From Pilatotrama ljubarskyi (Eukaryota; Basidiomycota; Agaricomycetes; Polyporales; Polyporaceae): a stretch of 64,000 bases of DNA. Position 1 is the first letter of the stretch. Each line of letters starts with the position of its first letter. The stretch lies in NCBI GenBank assembly GCA_022385805.1, contig MU277685.1:340782-404781 (forward strand). Direction: 5' to 3'. Below the pieces are notes generated by a model. That model saw only the letters and a program-made list of their open reading frames with translations, was not told the origin of the DNA and ran no database searches. Positions 21,301 to 32,853 of this stretch are shown here, one piece after another. Position numbers and translations under genes: made by a program.

Positions 21301-23335
21301 TGCGACGCCCGCTGGCCGCCTGGAGAAGTCTCACTCGCGGCGGCGCGGCAGCTTCTTCACGAACACCGCCTTCTACGTGATGCTTCGACTACTGGAGGTA
21401 AGTCGTCAGAGCCACATCCCTCTACCAGGCTAATGCCGTGCATTGGAAGCTCCTCTACTCCCGACTACAGCTCTTCAAGAACGTCACCAAGGAGCTTGTG
21501 GCGAACGGCACTGACCCCATGGAGCCAAATCCTGCTTTGGTCACGAAGGCCATCAAGGATGACCTAGCGAAGATGGGTGATCGCATCAACCATGCAGCGC
21601 ACTATTATGACCTTACGCTGGAGTCGTGCGAGAAGCTGTTTGACAACGAGCTCGAGCAGCACGTCTTCGAGGAGATCATGAGATACATGTTTGGCCTGAA
21701 GGTAACCTCTTGTAGACCGTGTATCGTGTTGTGCTCTGACGCTTGTTTAGCATGCATACAAGCTCTTCACGGTGGACAAGGTCATTGGTGCTCTGATCAA
21801 GCAGGTCCGTATGTCAAGTGTTCTCTGTCATTACTTGTGCTGACATCACATTCTTCAGGTTCAAGTCATCTTATCGGATCCCAAGAGCCAAGAGCTGTAT
21901 GAGCTCCTGCGTCGTGAGCGGGAGATCACCTCTCCAACAACCCAGGACCTCATCAACTGCCGCCGCAACACGGAGCGGGTCCTGGGTCCCGATGAGAACT
22001 TGTTCCGTGTGGACTGGGTATGATGAACCGTATTGTTGGTGGAGCTTTGGGCTGACCTCATTGTCACTGAAGCTTCCAGAGCCGAGGACCATAACTATCC
22101 AACTGATCGGTAAGGACGACGGAAGCTACGACGACTCGGAAGTCCACACTGGCCGCTGGCAGTCATACATCGAGTCCTTCGTCTCGGTATGTACCTGTGG
22201 TAATGCCATCGGCTCAAATCGCACTGACACACCCATGCGCGTCCAGCATCACTACACAGCAGGCGTTCCATCCTCATCCACCATCCGGCGTCCGTTCCTC
22301 CTCCGGTCCGTACTTCCTAACCACCACTCGCATCGTGCTCATCTGACACGTTCTCCAAACAGCACGAAAGTCCCAGTGCCCTCGGGCGGCATGCCCGAGA
22401 TCCTCGCGCGCGGTGGGCTCCAGATCAAGGTCTGCGTGCGCACTTACCGCCTCTTCTTCGTCTCGAACTCCGAGGACGTCATGTTCCGGCTCTCCTCTGC
22501 GGAAGAACGCGCCGACGCGCGCAAGCTCGTGGAGAAGCGCAATGAGCAGCGGAGGAAGTGGCTCGAGGAGTACGCCAGCCGGATCGTCAGCGATGAGCCG
22601 GAAGACGTGCCCGACGCTGATGCGGGCGCACCCGCTCCGCCCCCTGTAGCTGGACCGTCCACCGCTCCTGCCTCCGCGCCTTCTGAGTCCCAACCACAAG
22701 TCCCAAGCGCAGAGCCTCTTGCGGGAGCATCTCAAGCGCCCATGCCAGCGCCTGCCAGCAACCCCACCGACGTCGACATGGTCATGGCCGAGAAAGAGGC
22801 GCAGCCTCTGCCTCAACCTCAGCCGGAGCCAGAAGTGACGGTACACACTGCACCTCAAGACGGTCCTGCTGAGGCCGCCGCCGTCGCCGCTGCCGCGGTT
22901 GCGCCTGCCACTGAGCCTGACCCGGAGGACGTACCGATGGACGCACCTGCAGAGGCACCACCGCCACTTGCAGCTGCAGCGCCGGCAATGGAAGTGCCGC
23001 CCACATCTGCGCAAGTGCCCGAGTCCGCGCCACCGCCCAAACCGGTCGCAACGCACCCTCCGTCGACCGCCGTCGCGAGTACGTCAGAGCCTGTGCCTCT
23101 ACCGCCCCCGACGTCTGCGCCTCTGCCAGAGGAGGGCGTTCCATCTGGGCCACAGCTTCCAGCGGAGCCTCCACTTCTACCTACGGCTGGGCCTTGTGCG
23201 CCAGCGCCGAGCGCCCCGCCTCTTGAGGCATCTCAGCCTGCGCCAGAGACGCTACCCGCCCCGACCTCCTCGGCCGAGTCCGTTCCATCTGCACCTGCAT
23301 CAGTACCGACTGCTACACCGCAAGTTCCTCCATGA
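18377..23335 (+). CDS. SIN3: SIN3 transcriptional corepressor scaffold
   Basis: Scaffold of the Rpd3/HDAC corepressor complex in the nucleus. Eleven exons: 18377-18581, 18652-18778, 18834-19557, 19612-20133, 20189-21397, 21450-21701, 21751-21804, 21859-22017, 22073-22186, 22247-22305 and 22363-23335, summing to 1465 aa. PAH1 is at about residues 72-140 ([24 protein letters not shown]), PAH2 about 202-290 ([15 protein letters not shown]), PAH3 about 424-490 ([18 protein letters not shown]). The HDAC-interacting region starts near 515 ([20 protein letters not shown], then [12 protein letters not shown] and [16 protein letters not shown]). A Pro/Gln/His-rich linker lies before PAH3, a Lys-rich nuclear-signal-like stretch ([14 protein letters not shown]) after PAH2, and the last 240 residues are Pro/Ala-rich and low complexity. 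For exon 6 I chose the acceptor at 21449 over the one at 21428, because the latter would make a 31-bp intron. Confidence 0.95.
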
Positions 23336-23495
23336 GTTCCAACGATCACGCCCGCTCTAGCATCCTATGTTCGAATTCTCTGCACTATACCTACCTGGTT
23401 TCTTCCTTCCCCATTCGTCTTCCGCCGCTCTGTCGACGTTGACTGTGACTTCTGCGAATGCGTGTTGTATGGTTGCTATACTACGTTCTGTGTGA

Positions 23496-23501
23496 AATAA
23501 A
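23496..23501 (+). terminator. polyadenylation signal of SIN3
   Basis: AATAAA lies 161 bp after the SIN3 stop codon, in an AT-rich patch, in the convergent gap before the 3' end of the eIF4E-like gene. Confidence 0.5.
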
Positions 23502-23707
23502 TATACTTCTGCGTGTGTGTGCCCCCGGACCTGAAGAGCTCAGCCGTATGTGTTACAGCAAGACGTGCGCACACCGACGTGCGCCCCGCGCTTCCCGAAG
23601 CCTCAACCGCTATTGCCTATGCATACACGTCTCATGAGAACTGCATCCGTGACCTTCCGTTTGACCACACACTAGGCCCAAGCCGACCGCACCATCACAG
23701 CAGCCGC

Positions 23708-25708
23708 TCACGACGATCTCTTGCCTCGCCATCCCTGGCCGAGCGCGCCGCCACCGCCCACACCAAAGCCGGCGAACGCGCCCCCTGGGCCGCTGGGGCC
23801 GGGGCCAGCACCAGCGCCGATCTGCGGGCCCTCGCCGGGCGCGGAGACAGGGCTGTTGAACCCTGGCGGCTTGCCGTGGAAGGAGGTGCGGAAGGAGGAT
23901 TGGGGTATCGCTTGGATGGAGAGGAACTTGTTGGGCACGGGCCGCTCGTCGTTGTTGTACTGCACACGGAGTGAGCATCACGTGTGTGCGAAACGGGCGA
24001 AAACACGGGAAACTCACCTGGAACTCGAGCCCGATGCCGTCCGCCTCGGAGATGTCGAGGAGCTTGACCATCTTGCGCGCGATGCCGTTGATCTTCTCGA
24101 CGTCCTCCTTCGAGCGCGTCCAGAGCTGGATGCGGTCGACCTTGCTCCGCAGACTGACGACCGCGCCGCAGATCTCGTCGCCCTCGTCGAGGTCCTCGCC
24201 GACGAGCGCCATCGCGAGCCACGACCAGCAGCGGTCGAGTAGCTGCGGGTTGTTCTTCATCGTGAGCACCCACTTGCCGCCGTTCGCGTTCGCCTCGTCC
24301 TCCCACATCGGCTTGATGCCCGACTTGAAGAGGTGGTAGTTGCTGTTGCGCTCGAGCTTCGAGGGCGGCTTGAGCCAGTTGAAGTAGCGGCAGAAGGACT
24401 CGACCGTGTCGAACTCGCCGATCACGGTCAGCCCGGCCTCGTACTCGTCCGTGTCGGGCGGCGCGAAGTGGCCGACGGCGGAGTTGGGCGGGTTCTCGGA
24501 GCCCGCCGTCGCGGGGGTAAATGGCACCTTGTTCTTCGTGTCGTGGTATATTGTCCTGTGGATCGGCAGTGGCGGCGACATTCACGTTAGAGAAGACACG
24601 ATGGGAGGACACAAACAAGAGGGGCCATGACCGATACTCCAGGGCACTTTACTCTCTGCCCACGTTATGCAATGTCATATGCCGTCGGCCATAACCCAGC
24701 ATGCCGCGCTTGGGATGCTCCTTGGTCACAGCTAGAAGTAAAGCACTCGGCCACACAACGCGACGTCGCCGAGCCTCCCCCGGGCGAGCACAAGCGGCTT
24801 GTACCAGTGGAAGTGGGGAAGTGACTTGGCGAGCAAATCGAGCACTGCGGGTCATGCCCATTTGCACAGTCCTTGGTATGCCCTCCCGATATATCCCAGG
24901 CTGTACACTCTGCAGGATCATATTCGTGAACAGAGTATGCTGATAGCGCCAAGCTATGGCATCGCCGTCTCTCGCAGTGCTTAGCCATTCACTCGCCCGA
25001 GAGGATGAGGACGGCAGCAATGCCTTTGCAGGATAGTGCTCATCGCAATCATGGCCAATGGCCATCGCGCAAGAGGGCAGAGACTCACCAGGAGTGCTCG
25101 AGCGGGTGCTCGGGAGCCTTGATGCGCAGCCCAGGGGTTTTGGGATCCTCGATGGTGTCTGCCTCTGGGGGCTTCGCGGAGCCGTCGATGCTGAGTGTCC
25201 TGGCCTTTGCGAGACGGGCGGTGATGGCGTCGAGGCTGGGGATGTTCTTGTAGCCGATGGGCATCCTCTGCTTGGGCTTGGCGTCTTTGTCGTCGTTGGC
25301 CGTCTCCTCGTTGAGCATCTCGAGCTTCTCTGTGGTGAGCGGCTGGCGGTCGCCGGCGGTGCGGTCGTCGGGCTGGGGGGTGCTGGCATTGCTGCGGGGC
25401 GGGGAGACGGAGAGCTGTGCGGGGGAGACGGAGCGGGACGAGGGCGGGTTGACGGCGGTGGAGTCGGCGGCGGAGGCGGCGGCGGAGGAGACGTTCGAGT
25501 TCTGGGAGCTGGTGCGGAGGAGGGAGGCGGCGAGGCGGGGGCGGTTGCCGGTGGTGGCGAGGGAGGGACCTTGACCGTCGAGCCTGATGCGCGCGGCGAG
25601 CTGGTTGAGGGAGGGCATGCGGGTGCCGGGGGCGGGGCGCTCGGGCTTGGGTGCGTCGAGCGTCGGGGCGGGTGGCTGGGTGGCTGCTGAGGGCGGTGGC
25701 GTGGACAT
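23708..25708 (-). CDS. eIF4E-family cap-binding protein, class II (4EHP-like)
   Basis: Binds the m7G cap of mRNA. Three exons on the minus strand: 25708-25089, 24555-24018 and 23959-23708, giving 469 aa, about twice the usual 200-250. The first 195 residues are a Pro/Ser-rich extension. The core (about 200-390) runs EHPLEHSWTIYHDTK, formed across the first splice, then EFDTVESFCRYFNWL, HLFKSGIKPMWEDEANANGG, CWSWLAMALVGE, EICGAVVSL and IQLWTR. Features of class II: the GIKPMWEDEAN..GGKW block, and Tyr in EYEAGL where class I has the cap-stacking Trp 56. A Gly/Pro-rich tail (about 400-469) ends GQGWRGKRSS. 4EHP proteins usually repress translation of chosen mRNAs; that role here is inferred. 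The first intron, 24556-25088, is 533 bp, about ten times the local norm. The neighbours are SIN3 (convergent) and a chitinase (divergent). Confidence 0.9.
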
Positions 25709-26307
25709 CGTGAACGGGGTCGTCGGCGTCGGGAGAGACGATGGACGGCGAGAGGCAAGGACCGCGGCAGGGGCTCCATCGGCGCTCGCACGGCATCCGA
25801 TGGCATCACCGTTCGAATCCCCATCGCGTCAGTCCATTTCCGGGGTCTCGCTTGCTCGGACGCAGTGCATGCTCTTGGAGCACGTCAGACAGAGCACGCA
25901 CACATGCAATGCACAGCGACGAGCTTGTCCTCGGCAGACTCGCTGTTATACTCGTGTATCGACTGCAGCATTCAAAGACAAGCACTTGTTTGCAGCGACG
26001 GCGTGGCCATTGTCCTTGTAAGCGCCCGCTTGACACTCATCCGGGACGATTGTTTACGCACGGCATGCCAGGAACATGCGTCTGCGTTTCCGTTCCAGGC
26101 TCTCTTACATACGCAACGCCAATGCCAAAATATGCAAGAAAAAAAGCAGGGCACATGCGGCTGACCCGAGATTTTCATCTCCTCCGTCTATAAAGCCCGC
26201 CCTTCCTGGTCTCCAGCTTCCTCCATCCCTCCCCCGCCCTCGTCCGTCCATCCTCCCCCGAGTCTCCTCCTCCTCAGCCCTTCCTGTCTTTTACGCTGCC
26301 GCACACG
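25709..26307. promoter_or_regulatory. divergent promoter region of eIF4E-like gene and chitinase
   Basis: A 599-bp region shared by two divergent starts. The chitinase side has TATAAAG at 26189-26195, 113 bp before its ATG, and a long C/T-rich leader (about 26205-26290). I see no TATA box on the eIF4E-like side. Confidence 0.5.
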
Positions 26308-27740
26308 ATGCTAGTTCCGCTCTCCCTCCTCGCTGCCCTTCCGCTGGCTTCCGTATGGGCTGCGCCCATGTGCTCTCTCGTCCCGTCCAAGTCCGCCGCC
26401 GCTCTCGCAGCAAGCGCCTCGGCGTCCGCTTCTGTCAGCTCTGGCTCCTCGGCCTCTTCATCTTCATCTAGCGGGAACAGCAGCGTTGCCGCTGACGACG
26501 TCGTCGCGTACACCTGGTACGCCGGCTGGCACGGCGCCGACTTCCCTCCGGAGAAGCTCAGCTGGAACAAGTACACCGCCGTCACCTACGCTTTCGCCGT
26601 GACCACCCCGGACGTGAACGTCGTCTCCCTCGAGGCGTCTGACGAGGAGCTGCTTCCCAAGTTCGTTGACCTCGCGCACCAGAACGTAAGTCAAACCTTC
26701 TTGCCCATATTTTCGGAGGGACCCCCGGCTCACCGACCCGCTCACAGAACGTCAAGGCCATCCTCACCATCGGCGGCTGGACCGGTTCTCAATACTTCTC
26801 CTCCGCGGTCGCCACCGAGGCCAACCGCACCGCCTTCGTCAAGACCGCCCTCGGCCTCGTCTCCAAGTACCAGCTCGACGGGCTCGACTTTGACTGGGAG
26901 TACCCGAACAAGCAGGGCATGGGCTGCAACGTCATCGCCGACGACGACTCCGCCAACTTCCTCGCCTTCCTCCAGGCGCTCCGCGCGGACCCCGCCGGCG
27001 CGAACCTCACCCTCTCCGCCGCCGCCGGCATCACGCCCTTCAACGGCCCCGACGGCAAGCCCATGGCGGACGTCTCCGACTTCGCCAAGGTCCTCGACTA
27101 CGTCGCCATCATGAACTACGACGTCTGGGGCGCCTGGTCCGACGCCGTCGGCCCCAACGCGCCTCTCAACGACACCTGCGCGCAGCAGGCCGACCAGCAG
27201 GGCTCCGCCGTTTCCGCCGTCAAGGCATGGACCGACGCCGGCTTCCCCGCGAACCAGCTCGTCCTCGGCGTCGCGTCTTACGGGCACAGCTTCAAGGTCT
27301 CCAAGGACGCCGCCGTCTCCTCCGGTAGCACCCTCACGCCCTACCCCGCCTTCGTCGCCTCCCAGCAGCCGCTCGGCGACTCCTGGGACGCGGTCGCGCC
27401 CGCGGGCGTCGACCAGTGCGGCAACCCGAGCGCGGGCGGGCCCTCCGGCATCTTCGACTTCTGGGGGCTCATCGAGGGCGGCTTCCTCACCGCGAACGGG
27501 ACCGCGGCCGAGGGCATCGACTACCGCTTCGATGCGTGCAGCCAGACGCCCTACGTGTACAACCCGCAGACGGAGGTGATGGTGTCGTACGACGACGCGC
27601 AGTCGTTCGCGGCCAAGGGCAGGTTCATCAACGAGGCCGGCCTGCGCGGCTTCGCGATGTGGGAGGCCGCGGGCGACTCGGACGACATCCTCCTCGACGC
27701 GATCTCGAACGCGATCGGGATCGAGGAGGTCGACTGCTGA
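26308..27740 (+). CDS. secreted glycoside hydrolase family 18 chitinase
   Basis: Endo- or exo-acting chitinase that hydrolyses beta-1,4-GlcNAc chains in cell walls. Two exons, 26308-26685 and 26748-27740, give 456 aa. A signal peptide of about 19 residues (MLVPLSLLAALPLASVWAA) is followed by a Ser/Ala-rich linker (about 25-60). The GH18 barrel starts at VVAYTWYAGWH, has the SxGG-like strand AILTIGGW, and the catalytic signature DGLDFDWEYP at about residues 169-178, with Glu 177 as proton donor and the Asp pair 173/175. LDYVAIMNYDVWG and GVASYGHSF are further barrel motifs, and GLRGFAMWEAAGDS closes the barrel. No chitin-binding module is seen. Codon use is strongly C-ending, fitting high expression. 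Cell-wall remodelling or autolysis is the likely role. Confidence 0.95.
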
Positions 27741-28706
27741 GCCTCCTTGACCCGTTTCCGGCCTCTCCGCTCTTGCTCTGGCTCTCCCTGTACACGCCCT
27801 TCACATTGACAACTGACGTTCGCGCTCGACGCCGCACGCTACACGCACGCTTTGCAAGCACCCGCGCCTCCCGTTTGACACGACCACCTGCACGCACTCA
27901 CGCACGCTCGACGCTCCTGCTTTCACGCCTGCTGTATCTATACGTCCATCCGTTCATTTCCCATGCCCACTCGCTCCCGGTGTATCGTTCGTAGTCGCTT
28001 TTGCTGGGCTCAGGTTCTTGCTGTAGCGTTTATATAATCGCCCGGCCGTGCTTGATGCACGGCTCCATAGAGTTATGTATAATTATGATCTTTAGACGGC
28101 GCTGTCGCGTCGTCTTTCTTTAGAGGCATGGTGTGCTTCGTGCGCGGAAGGATGACTGGATAGGCTTTGCATGCGTCCATGGTACTGTTGTGACGAACGT
28201 GTGCGCTGCGAGTCCAACGAATGAGTGTAGCTTCTTGGGCAGGACCCGTACAATAGTGAACGGCCCGACTCGTGCTGCCATAAACTCTTCATAACTTGCA
28301 GGCAGAACGCAACTTCAGCCAGCCCACCGATATAAATTGTCCCGTGCGCACCTACAACCGCCGTACAACGAGGTACAATGCCGTCCAGCAACGGCCTGGA
28401 CATACAACCGCCTGTGCGCGCACATGCTGAGACCTTTAGACTGCAGGGCCGCCTCAAGGAGCGTCGAGCACGCGGGTCACGATGAGATGCGCGGAGTGCT
28501 GTGACGAGCCGGGGCTGCTGAGCCGCGTACGTTTTCCCCGCATGGAGGTCCCACGATGCATTCTCCTGCACTGCCGAAGACGTGAGCACGAGCAGATGCA
28601 CGCCCACCTTGCTGCCCACGTACCTCGCAGCGAGCTCATCCTCGCGCAAGACACCAGAGCGACAACGCGCGCCCGTTCACGGGCCGTCCAGCGTGCAGCT
28701 CGCTTC
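27741..28706. other. intergenic between chitinase and MED22
   Basis: Convergent 3' flanks of a plus-strand and a minus-strand gene. The reading frames in it carry no family motif. An AT-rich patch at about 28068-28092 (gttatgtataattatgatc) may serve 3' end formation of the chitinase mRNA. Confidence 0.4.
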
Positions 28707-29436
28707 TCAAGTAGTCTGCATGCCCTCGCCCCGCTGGTCCGTCCCTGAAGGGCCATCGTCCGTGCGCGGGCTGAGCAGCTCGTCCAGGAGGGCCGCGACC
28801 TTCTTCTGCGCGTCGCTCTTCTCCGCTTGCACGGTGCGCAGCTCGGCGTCGCGCCGCTTCGCGATCTGCGCCTCGTCGGAGAGGAGCAGGAGCAGCTTCA
28901 TAGAGTGGATCGTCGACATGAGCGAGTGCGCTGCACGGATCTGCGTGTGCGCCATGCATAGACGGGCGAATGCATTGCGGTAGCACGCGAGTCAATGGAG
29001 GTTGGAGATGGAGGCATGGGGCGAGGAGCGTAGGTGAGCAGACGGAGATGGGGCGGCTCGGAACGCGGGAAGACGTACCATGGACTCTGCGCGGCACTGC
29101 GCCTGGAACGACTCCTGTGCGATGCGGAACTTGTCCTTGTCGCCAATCTATCCGCCGACCCGGGCATGAGCACACCCATCTTCCCGTCGTTCACAGCCGA
29201 TCCGCACGCGGGTGTGGCTGAGGAGGCCCACGCACCGAAGCGAGAGACACTATGTCTGCCATGCCGTCGACGAGGGTCTCGATCTCCACGTCGACCTTCT
29301 TGTTCCACTCCTCCTCGATCGCGTCCAGGTACTCGTTGGAGTTCTGGTCTACGAGGGGCTGCGCGGAGCGTTGTAGCAGCTTTGCGGTCGGCAGTGCGGA
29401 CGGTCTCGAGACGTCGGTTTGTGGAATCTCGGACAT
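28707..29436 (-). CDS. MED22: Mediator complex subunit 22
   Basis: Head-module subunit of Mediator (yeast Srb6), linking activators to RNA polymerase II in the nucleus. Three exons on the minus strand, 29436-29236, 29147-29079 and 28940-28707, give 167 aa. The family pattern is clear: EEEWNKKVDVEIETLVDGMA, then IVSLASIGDKDKFRIAQES formed across the first splice, then AESMIRAAHSLMSTIHSMK across the second, followed by LLLLLSDEAQIAKRRDAEL. The C-terminus is helical and charged (VQAEKSDAQKKVAALLDELL) with a short disordered end. Introns are 88 and 138 bp, longer than the local average. Confidence 0.9.
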
Positions 29437-29633
29437 TGCGAACTGCGAGTCGGTGGGTAGGGGAGATAGAGCTCGAACAAGAATATGGGCAGGATGAAGC
29501 CGAGGTTGAACGTCTCCAACGTTGAACGGAGGTGAACGGAAGCAAGACTCGAGGAGGGAGTCCCGAGGAATTCGAGGACAGGTACATTACAACTGAAATG
29601 TGATATATAACTAAAGCCTGCTAACTGTGTAAG

Positions 29634-29705
29634 TCCCGCTTAGCTCAGTTGGTAGAGCGCGTCACTAGTAATGACGAGGTCAGTCGTTCGAGTCGGCTAG
29701 TGGGA
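29634..29705 (+). tRNA. tRNA-Thr (anticodon AGT)
   Basis: All stems pair: acceptor TCCCGCT with AGTGGGA (one G-T), D arm GCTC...GAGC with loop AGTTGGTA, anticodon stem CGTCA/TGACG with loop CTAGTAA so the anticodon is AGT (read as IGU, decoding ACU and ACC), variable AGGTC, and T arm AGTCG/CGGCT with loop TTCGAGT. It has 72 nt, no intron, and no encoded CCA. The internal A box (TAGCTCAGTTGG) and B box (GTTCGAGTC) are present. Confidence 0.93.
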
Positions 29706-29709
29706 ATCA

Positions 29710-29714
29710 TTTTT
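29710..29714 (+). terminator. RNA polymerase III terminator of tRNA-Thr
   Basis: A run of five T begins 5 bp after the tRNA 3' end. Confidence 0.7.
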
Positions 29715-30117
29715 CTTAGCTTTGCTCTTCCCTCTCCGGCGGTTGTCTCATTCGTCCCTTCCTTTCAGGTTCCCTGGGCCCACCATGACACGCAAGACAA
29801 GGGTCGGGGTCGACCGCTCAGCGCTGAGTACTCGGAGCCTTGCGACATCGAGAACGTCGCAGGAACTACATCAAGCGAGGAACTCTTCCGTGGCAAACTT
29901 TTGAAAGCCTTGCGACTTACTGCAATTGCCGGAGCCTGTGGACCCGCTGAACTTGTCCCGATTGCTCTTCGCGCTTGCCACAGCATGCACATGCTGTTCG
30001 TGCGGGTGCGTACGGTGATATCCTGCCGCACGGGGTGTGTGCGGCTCTAATTCTGTCATTCGGTTACCCAACGATTTGGCCGGTGAGAAAGGGTTCGTCC
30101 GCTGCAAGGGGTAGCTA

Positions 30118-30965
30118 TTAAATTTGCTTGACTAGCCTTCTCATATCCGCGTTCCGAAACAGCCCCTGATCCGGCCAGCGACCCTTCGCTACCTCCACCG
30201 CGAACCGACCCAAGTCCTCGATCGGGGTGTACCCTGCGGGATATAGTGCGGTGAGGAGAGGAGCCAGAACGACATCGGCCGCCCGCAGCATGGCACTGCG
30301 TTGGTTCAGACGGTCCTCTGGATAGGTTCTGGAAGGGAAGAAGTACCCAGGACGGAAGACGTGTGCTCTTATGTTCGTGCCCTCGAAGAGCTTGGGCAAT
30401 TCGCGCTCGACGCGGCCCTAATGTCCGGCGAAAGAGTCGTCAGCGCTGCATTCAAGGACCGCGAGAATAGAAACTGTCCAAACCTTGACTCGTGCCCACA
30501 TTTGACTGGACTTTCCTGTCGGATCCGCGTGTTCTCCGCTGATGTAGACGAAGCGGAAGGGTCGGCTCTCAGAGCCCGCGCCGGCCTCCTTCAGAGCGCG
30601 TGCGGCGGCGATCGTGTACTCGTACGTGAGCTCTGTATACGCCTCCTCGGACATGCCGACCGCGCTCTTTCCGAGCGCCCAGATGAGAGCGTCGTGCTCG
30701 GCCAGGCGTCTGGCAAGATCGAGCGGGTACGACTTGAAGTCCTGGTGGATGATGACTTCTGTCTTCTCTCCTGCGTTCGGCGGGAGTCGGGCCCATGAAG
30801 GGACTGGACGTCGGGTGAGGAGAGTGATGCGCTCTATAGTAGAGTCTGATAGCGCCGCGCGGTAGATAGAGAGTCCCGCTATGGACCAGTCCGTTGAGCA
30901 GAACGTCGGGTTCAGGCGAAGAACGACGTACCGACCCCGGTCACACCAGTTATTATGAGGCGCAT
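30118..30965 (-). CDS. NAD(P)-binding Rossmann-fold protein
   Basis: Short-chain NAD(P)-binding protein of the nucleotide-sugar epimerase / HTATIP2-like type. Three exons on the minus strand, 30965-30932, 30878-30484 and 30417-30118, give 242 aa. The N-terminus is the dinucleotide loop MRLIITGVTGVAGLSIYRAA, made across the first splice. Further features are DHDALIWALGKS-like strand 4 (AEHDALIWALGKS), RFVYISGEHADPTGKSSQMW with the usual Ser position, and HVFRPGYFFPSR in the C-terminal half. Unlike classical epimerases I do not see a clear YxxxK. Substrate and role are unknown. The second intron starts with the unusual donor GTTTGG. Convergent with the tRNA gene. Confidence 0.8.
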
Positions 30966-32853
30966 CTCGGAGTCTTGTGGTGCAAGAGAGATATCAGACT
31001 GGCGTATGCTTGGACGTCGGATTCCGCGATGGAAAGCGTGAGGTGTAGGAAGGTCGATTAGTATGATAGTAGAACGCTACCGCCTTTTTCTAGTCGGGAG
31101 CAGGGCAACGCATCGTGCTAGGGTGACGCGTCGTTGCGGCTCAGAACAGTGGCTTCCAGAGGGGCATGGCAGACGGCATGTACGGCTTAAGCCCTGCGCC
31201 TGCGCAAAGAAGGACGCCGGCGTGCATCAGTAGTGTCCGGTCGGGATTTGGGCCTGCGGTCGCGTCGATCGCGCAGTTCGCATGTGCGAGAAGGCTACGA
31301 GCGGTCACAAACCTTGATGACATGTTTGGGGCAATGTACGGCATAGTCCTGATGCGGAGGCGATGCACTGTCTCTGGCCCGTACTCATGCACGACAAAAG
31401 TGCACCGACTCCAGAACCTGGGACAGTGTCATGGAATGCGCTGCCCCCCTTAAATTCCATGTCGAACAGGCCATCAATGACATGACTTTTAAGGTGGCAA
31501 AGCAGATCCTGGAGTGTCCTGACGCTGTCAATGGCCTTGGAATATGGGGATGTTTGTCGTGATGAATCCGGATAGCAGTGAGTAGGACGAGCACAAGGAA
31601 GGAATCCGATGTTCTCGGAGCAACTCACCGTGGGCGCTTGCACGAAGTCGTTTGTGCTCCTTCACGAGCTCGGCTTTCTCCTCCGATTACCACTCCCGAT
31701 ATTTTCAGAGTCTTGCTATATAGCATATACACTCGAATGGAGTGATGCAGCTGCTTCGAAACAGCTCTACTTGACTCATTGTTGCCTCGACCACTTATCG
31801 CTTGTTTATCGGAGGTCTTGAGAGGACACGTACGAATCAGTCTCGCTCAGGCTCGTCGGCTGTATGAAGACGTCGACAATTAACCAGACGTAACACATCA
31901 TACCCCTGTCCACATTCGAGGAGCTGATTTGCATGATAGGTTCTTGGGATACACAAACTGGAACATAGCTACGTGCATCTGCACAGCGATAACCGCATCA
32001 GCCTCTGATGCATACATCTCCGAGGTACATATCGAGCGACCTTTCCGCTCGAAGGAGTCCTCGATTGAACCCAAGTTCAAGCAAACAGCGATATGGACGA
32101 CGTACTTCTCGCCATGAGGACTCGGATGGGTATCAGTGCCAAGGGCTGATGAAGTAGGTAGGCGAAGTGGTTATTGACACCCGCGTACTACGCAGCATCT
32201 CACTGCCTGCGCTACGGCATAGCCCGTGACGTTCAGCCTCTGGGCACCTAGGCTCAACGTGTGTGTGCGCGGGCAAGGCAAAGTGAAGCATCTTGGGTTC
32301 AGAACCCTTCGAGGTGCGTCATTGTGCATCTCGTCGATGCTGTCTACCCTCGAGGACGGTAAATCGTGCCCGATATCCAGGATAAGAACGTCAATCCGCT
32401 CAAAAATGTCCGCGAGCTGGGTGTAGCCATCGTGGTGTACTTGTCGCCCGGGCCGATGCTGAAATACCCGTGGCTCCCGGCTTTGCGTTGCCCTTCTGGA
32501 CGATTGTAACCAAGGACGATTAAATCAAGAATCACTCCTGAACTGTCTGTTTTTGGTGGACAAAGGGTCATAATCAGCCGCTTTGGCTCAAAGCCCTGTA
32601 CACTTGGCCCTCGGACTGCTATGTGATTGTCTGGCGCTCAGGGACAATAATGCCTATCCTGTGGCGAAATCGTGGCTTCAGGGTACAGCACAATGTGTTA
32701 GCCACATCAGCAGGGTTATAAGAAGGTGAGTCTTCGCGTCTCCTCGAGTTCCCTACTCACCATTCGCCCTACAAAACTCTACTGCAGGTGAGCTCTCTGA
32801 CTTCCTGACTTCGAAGCCGTGCGAGACTGATCTCTGTTATAACGACAGTAGAT
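30966..32853. other. gene-poor stretch, 1.9 kb
   Basis: No named gene. On the minus strand at 31141-31643 two overlapping frames have a protein-like look (TLQDLLCHLKSHVIDGLFD, then PDRTLLMHAGVLLCAGAG), but I find no family and no coherent splice pattern. AT-rich sequence at 31690-31730 and TTATAAG at about 32716 could be promoter elements of the gene at 32854. Confidence 0.35.

Noticed and set aside
21398..21428. SIN3 intron ending at the first CAG (21428)
   Set aside because: It would be 31 bp long, below the usual minimum; the acceptor at 21449 gives 52 bp with a CTAAT branch-like word and keeps the frame.
22274..23056. Long Arg/Gly/Cys-rich open frame on the minus strand
   Set aside because: It is the mirror of the Pro/Ala-rich SIN3 C-terminus, with no motif and biased composition.
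24649..25824. 391-aa minus-strand open frame rich in Pro, Ser and Thr
   Set aside because: It is a shadow frame of exon 1 of the eIF4E-like gene and runs through its intron.
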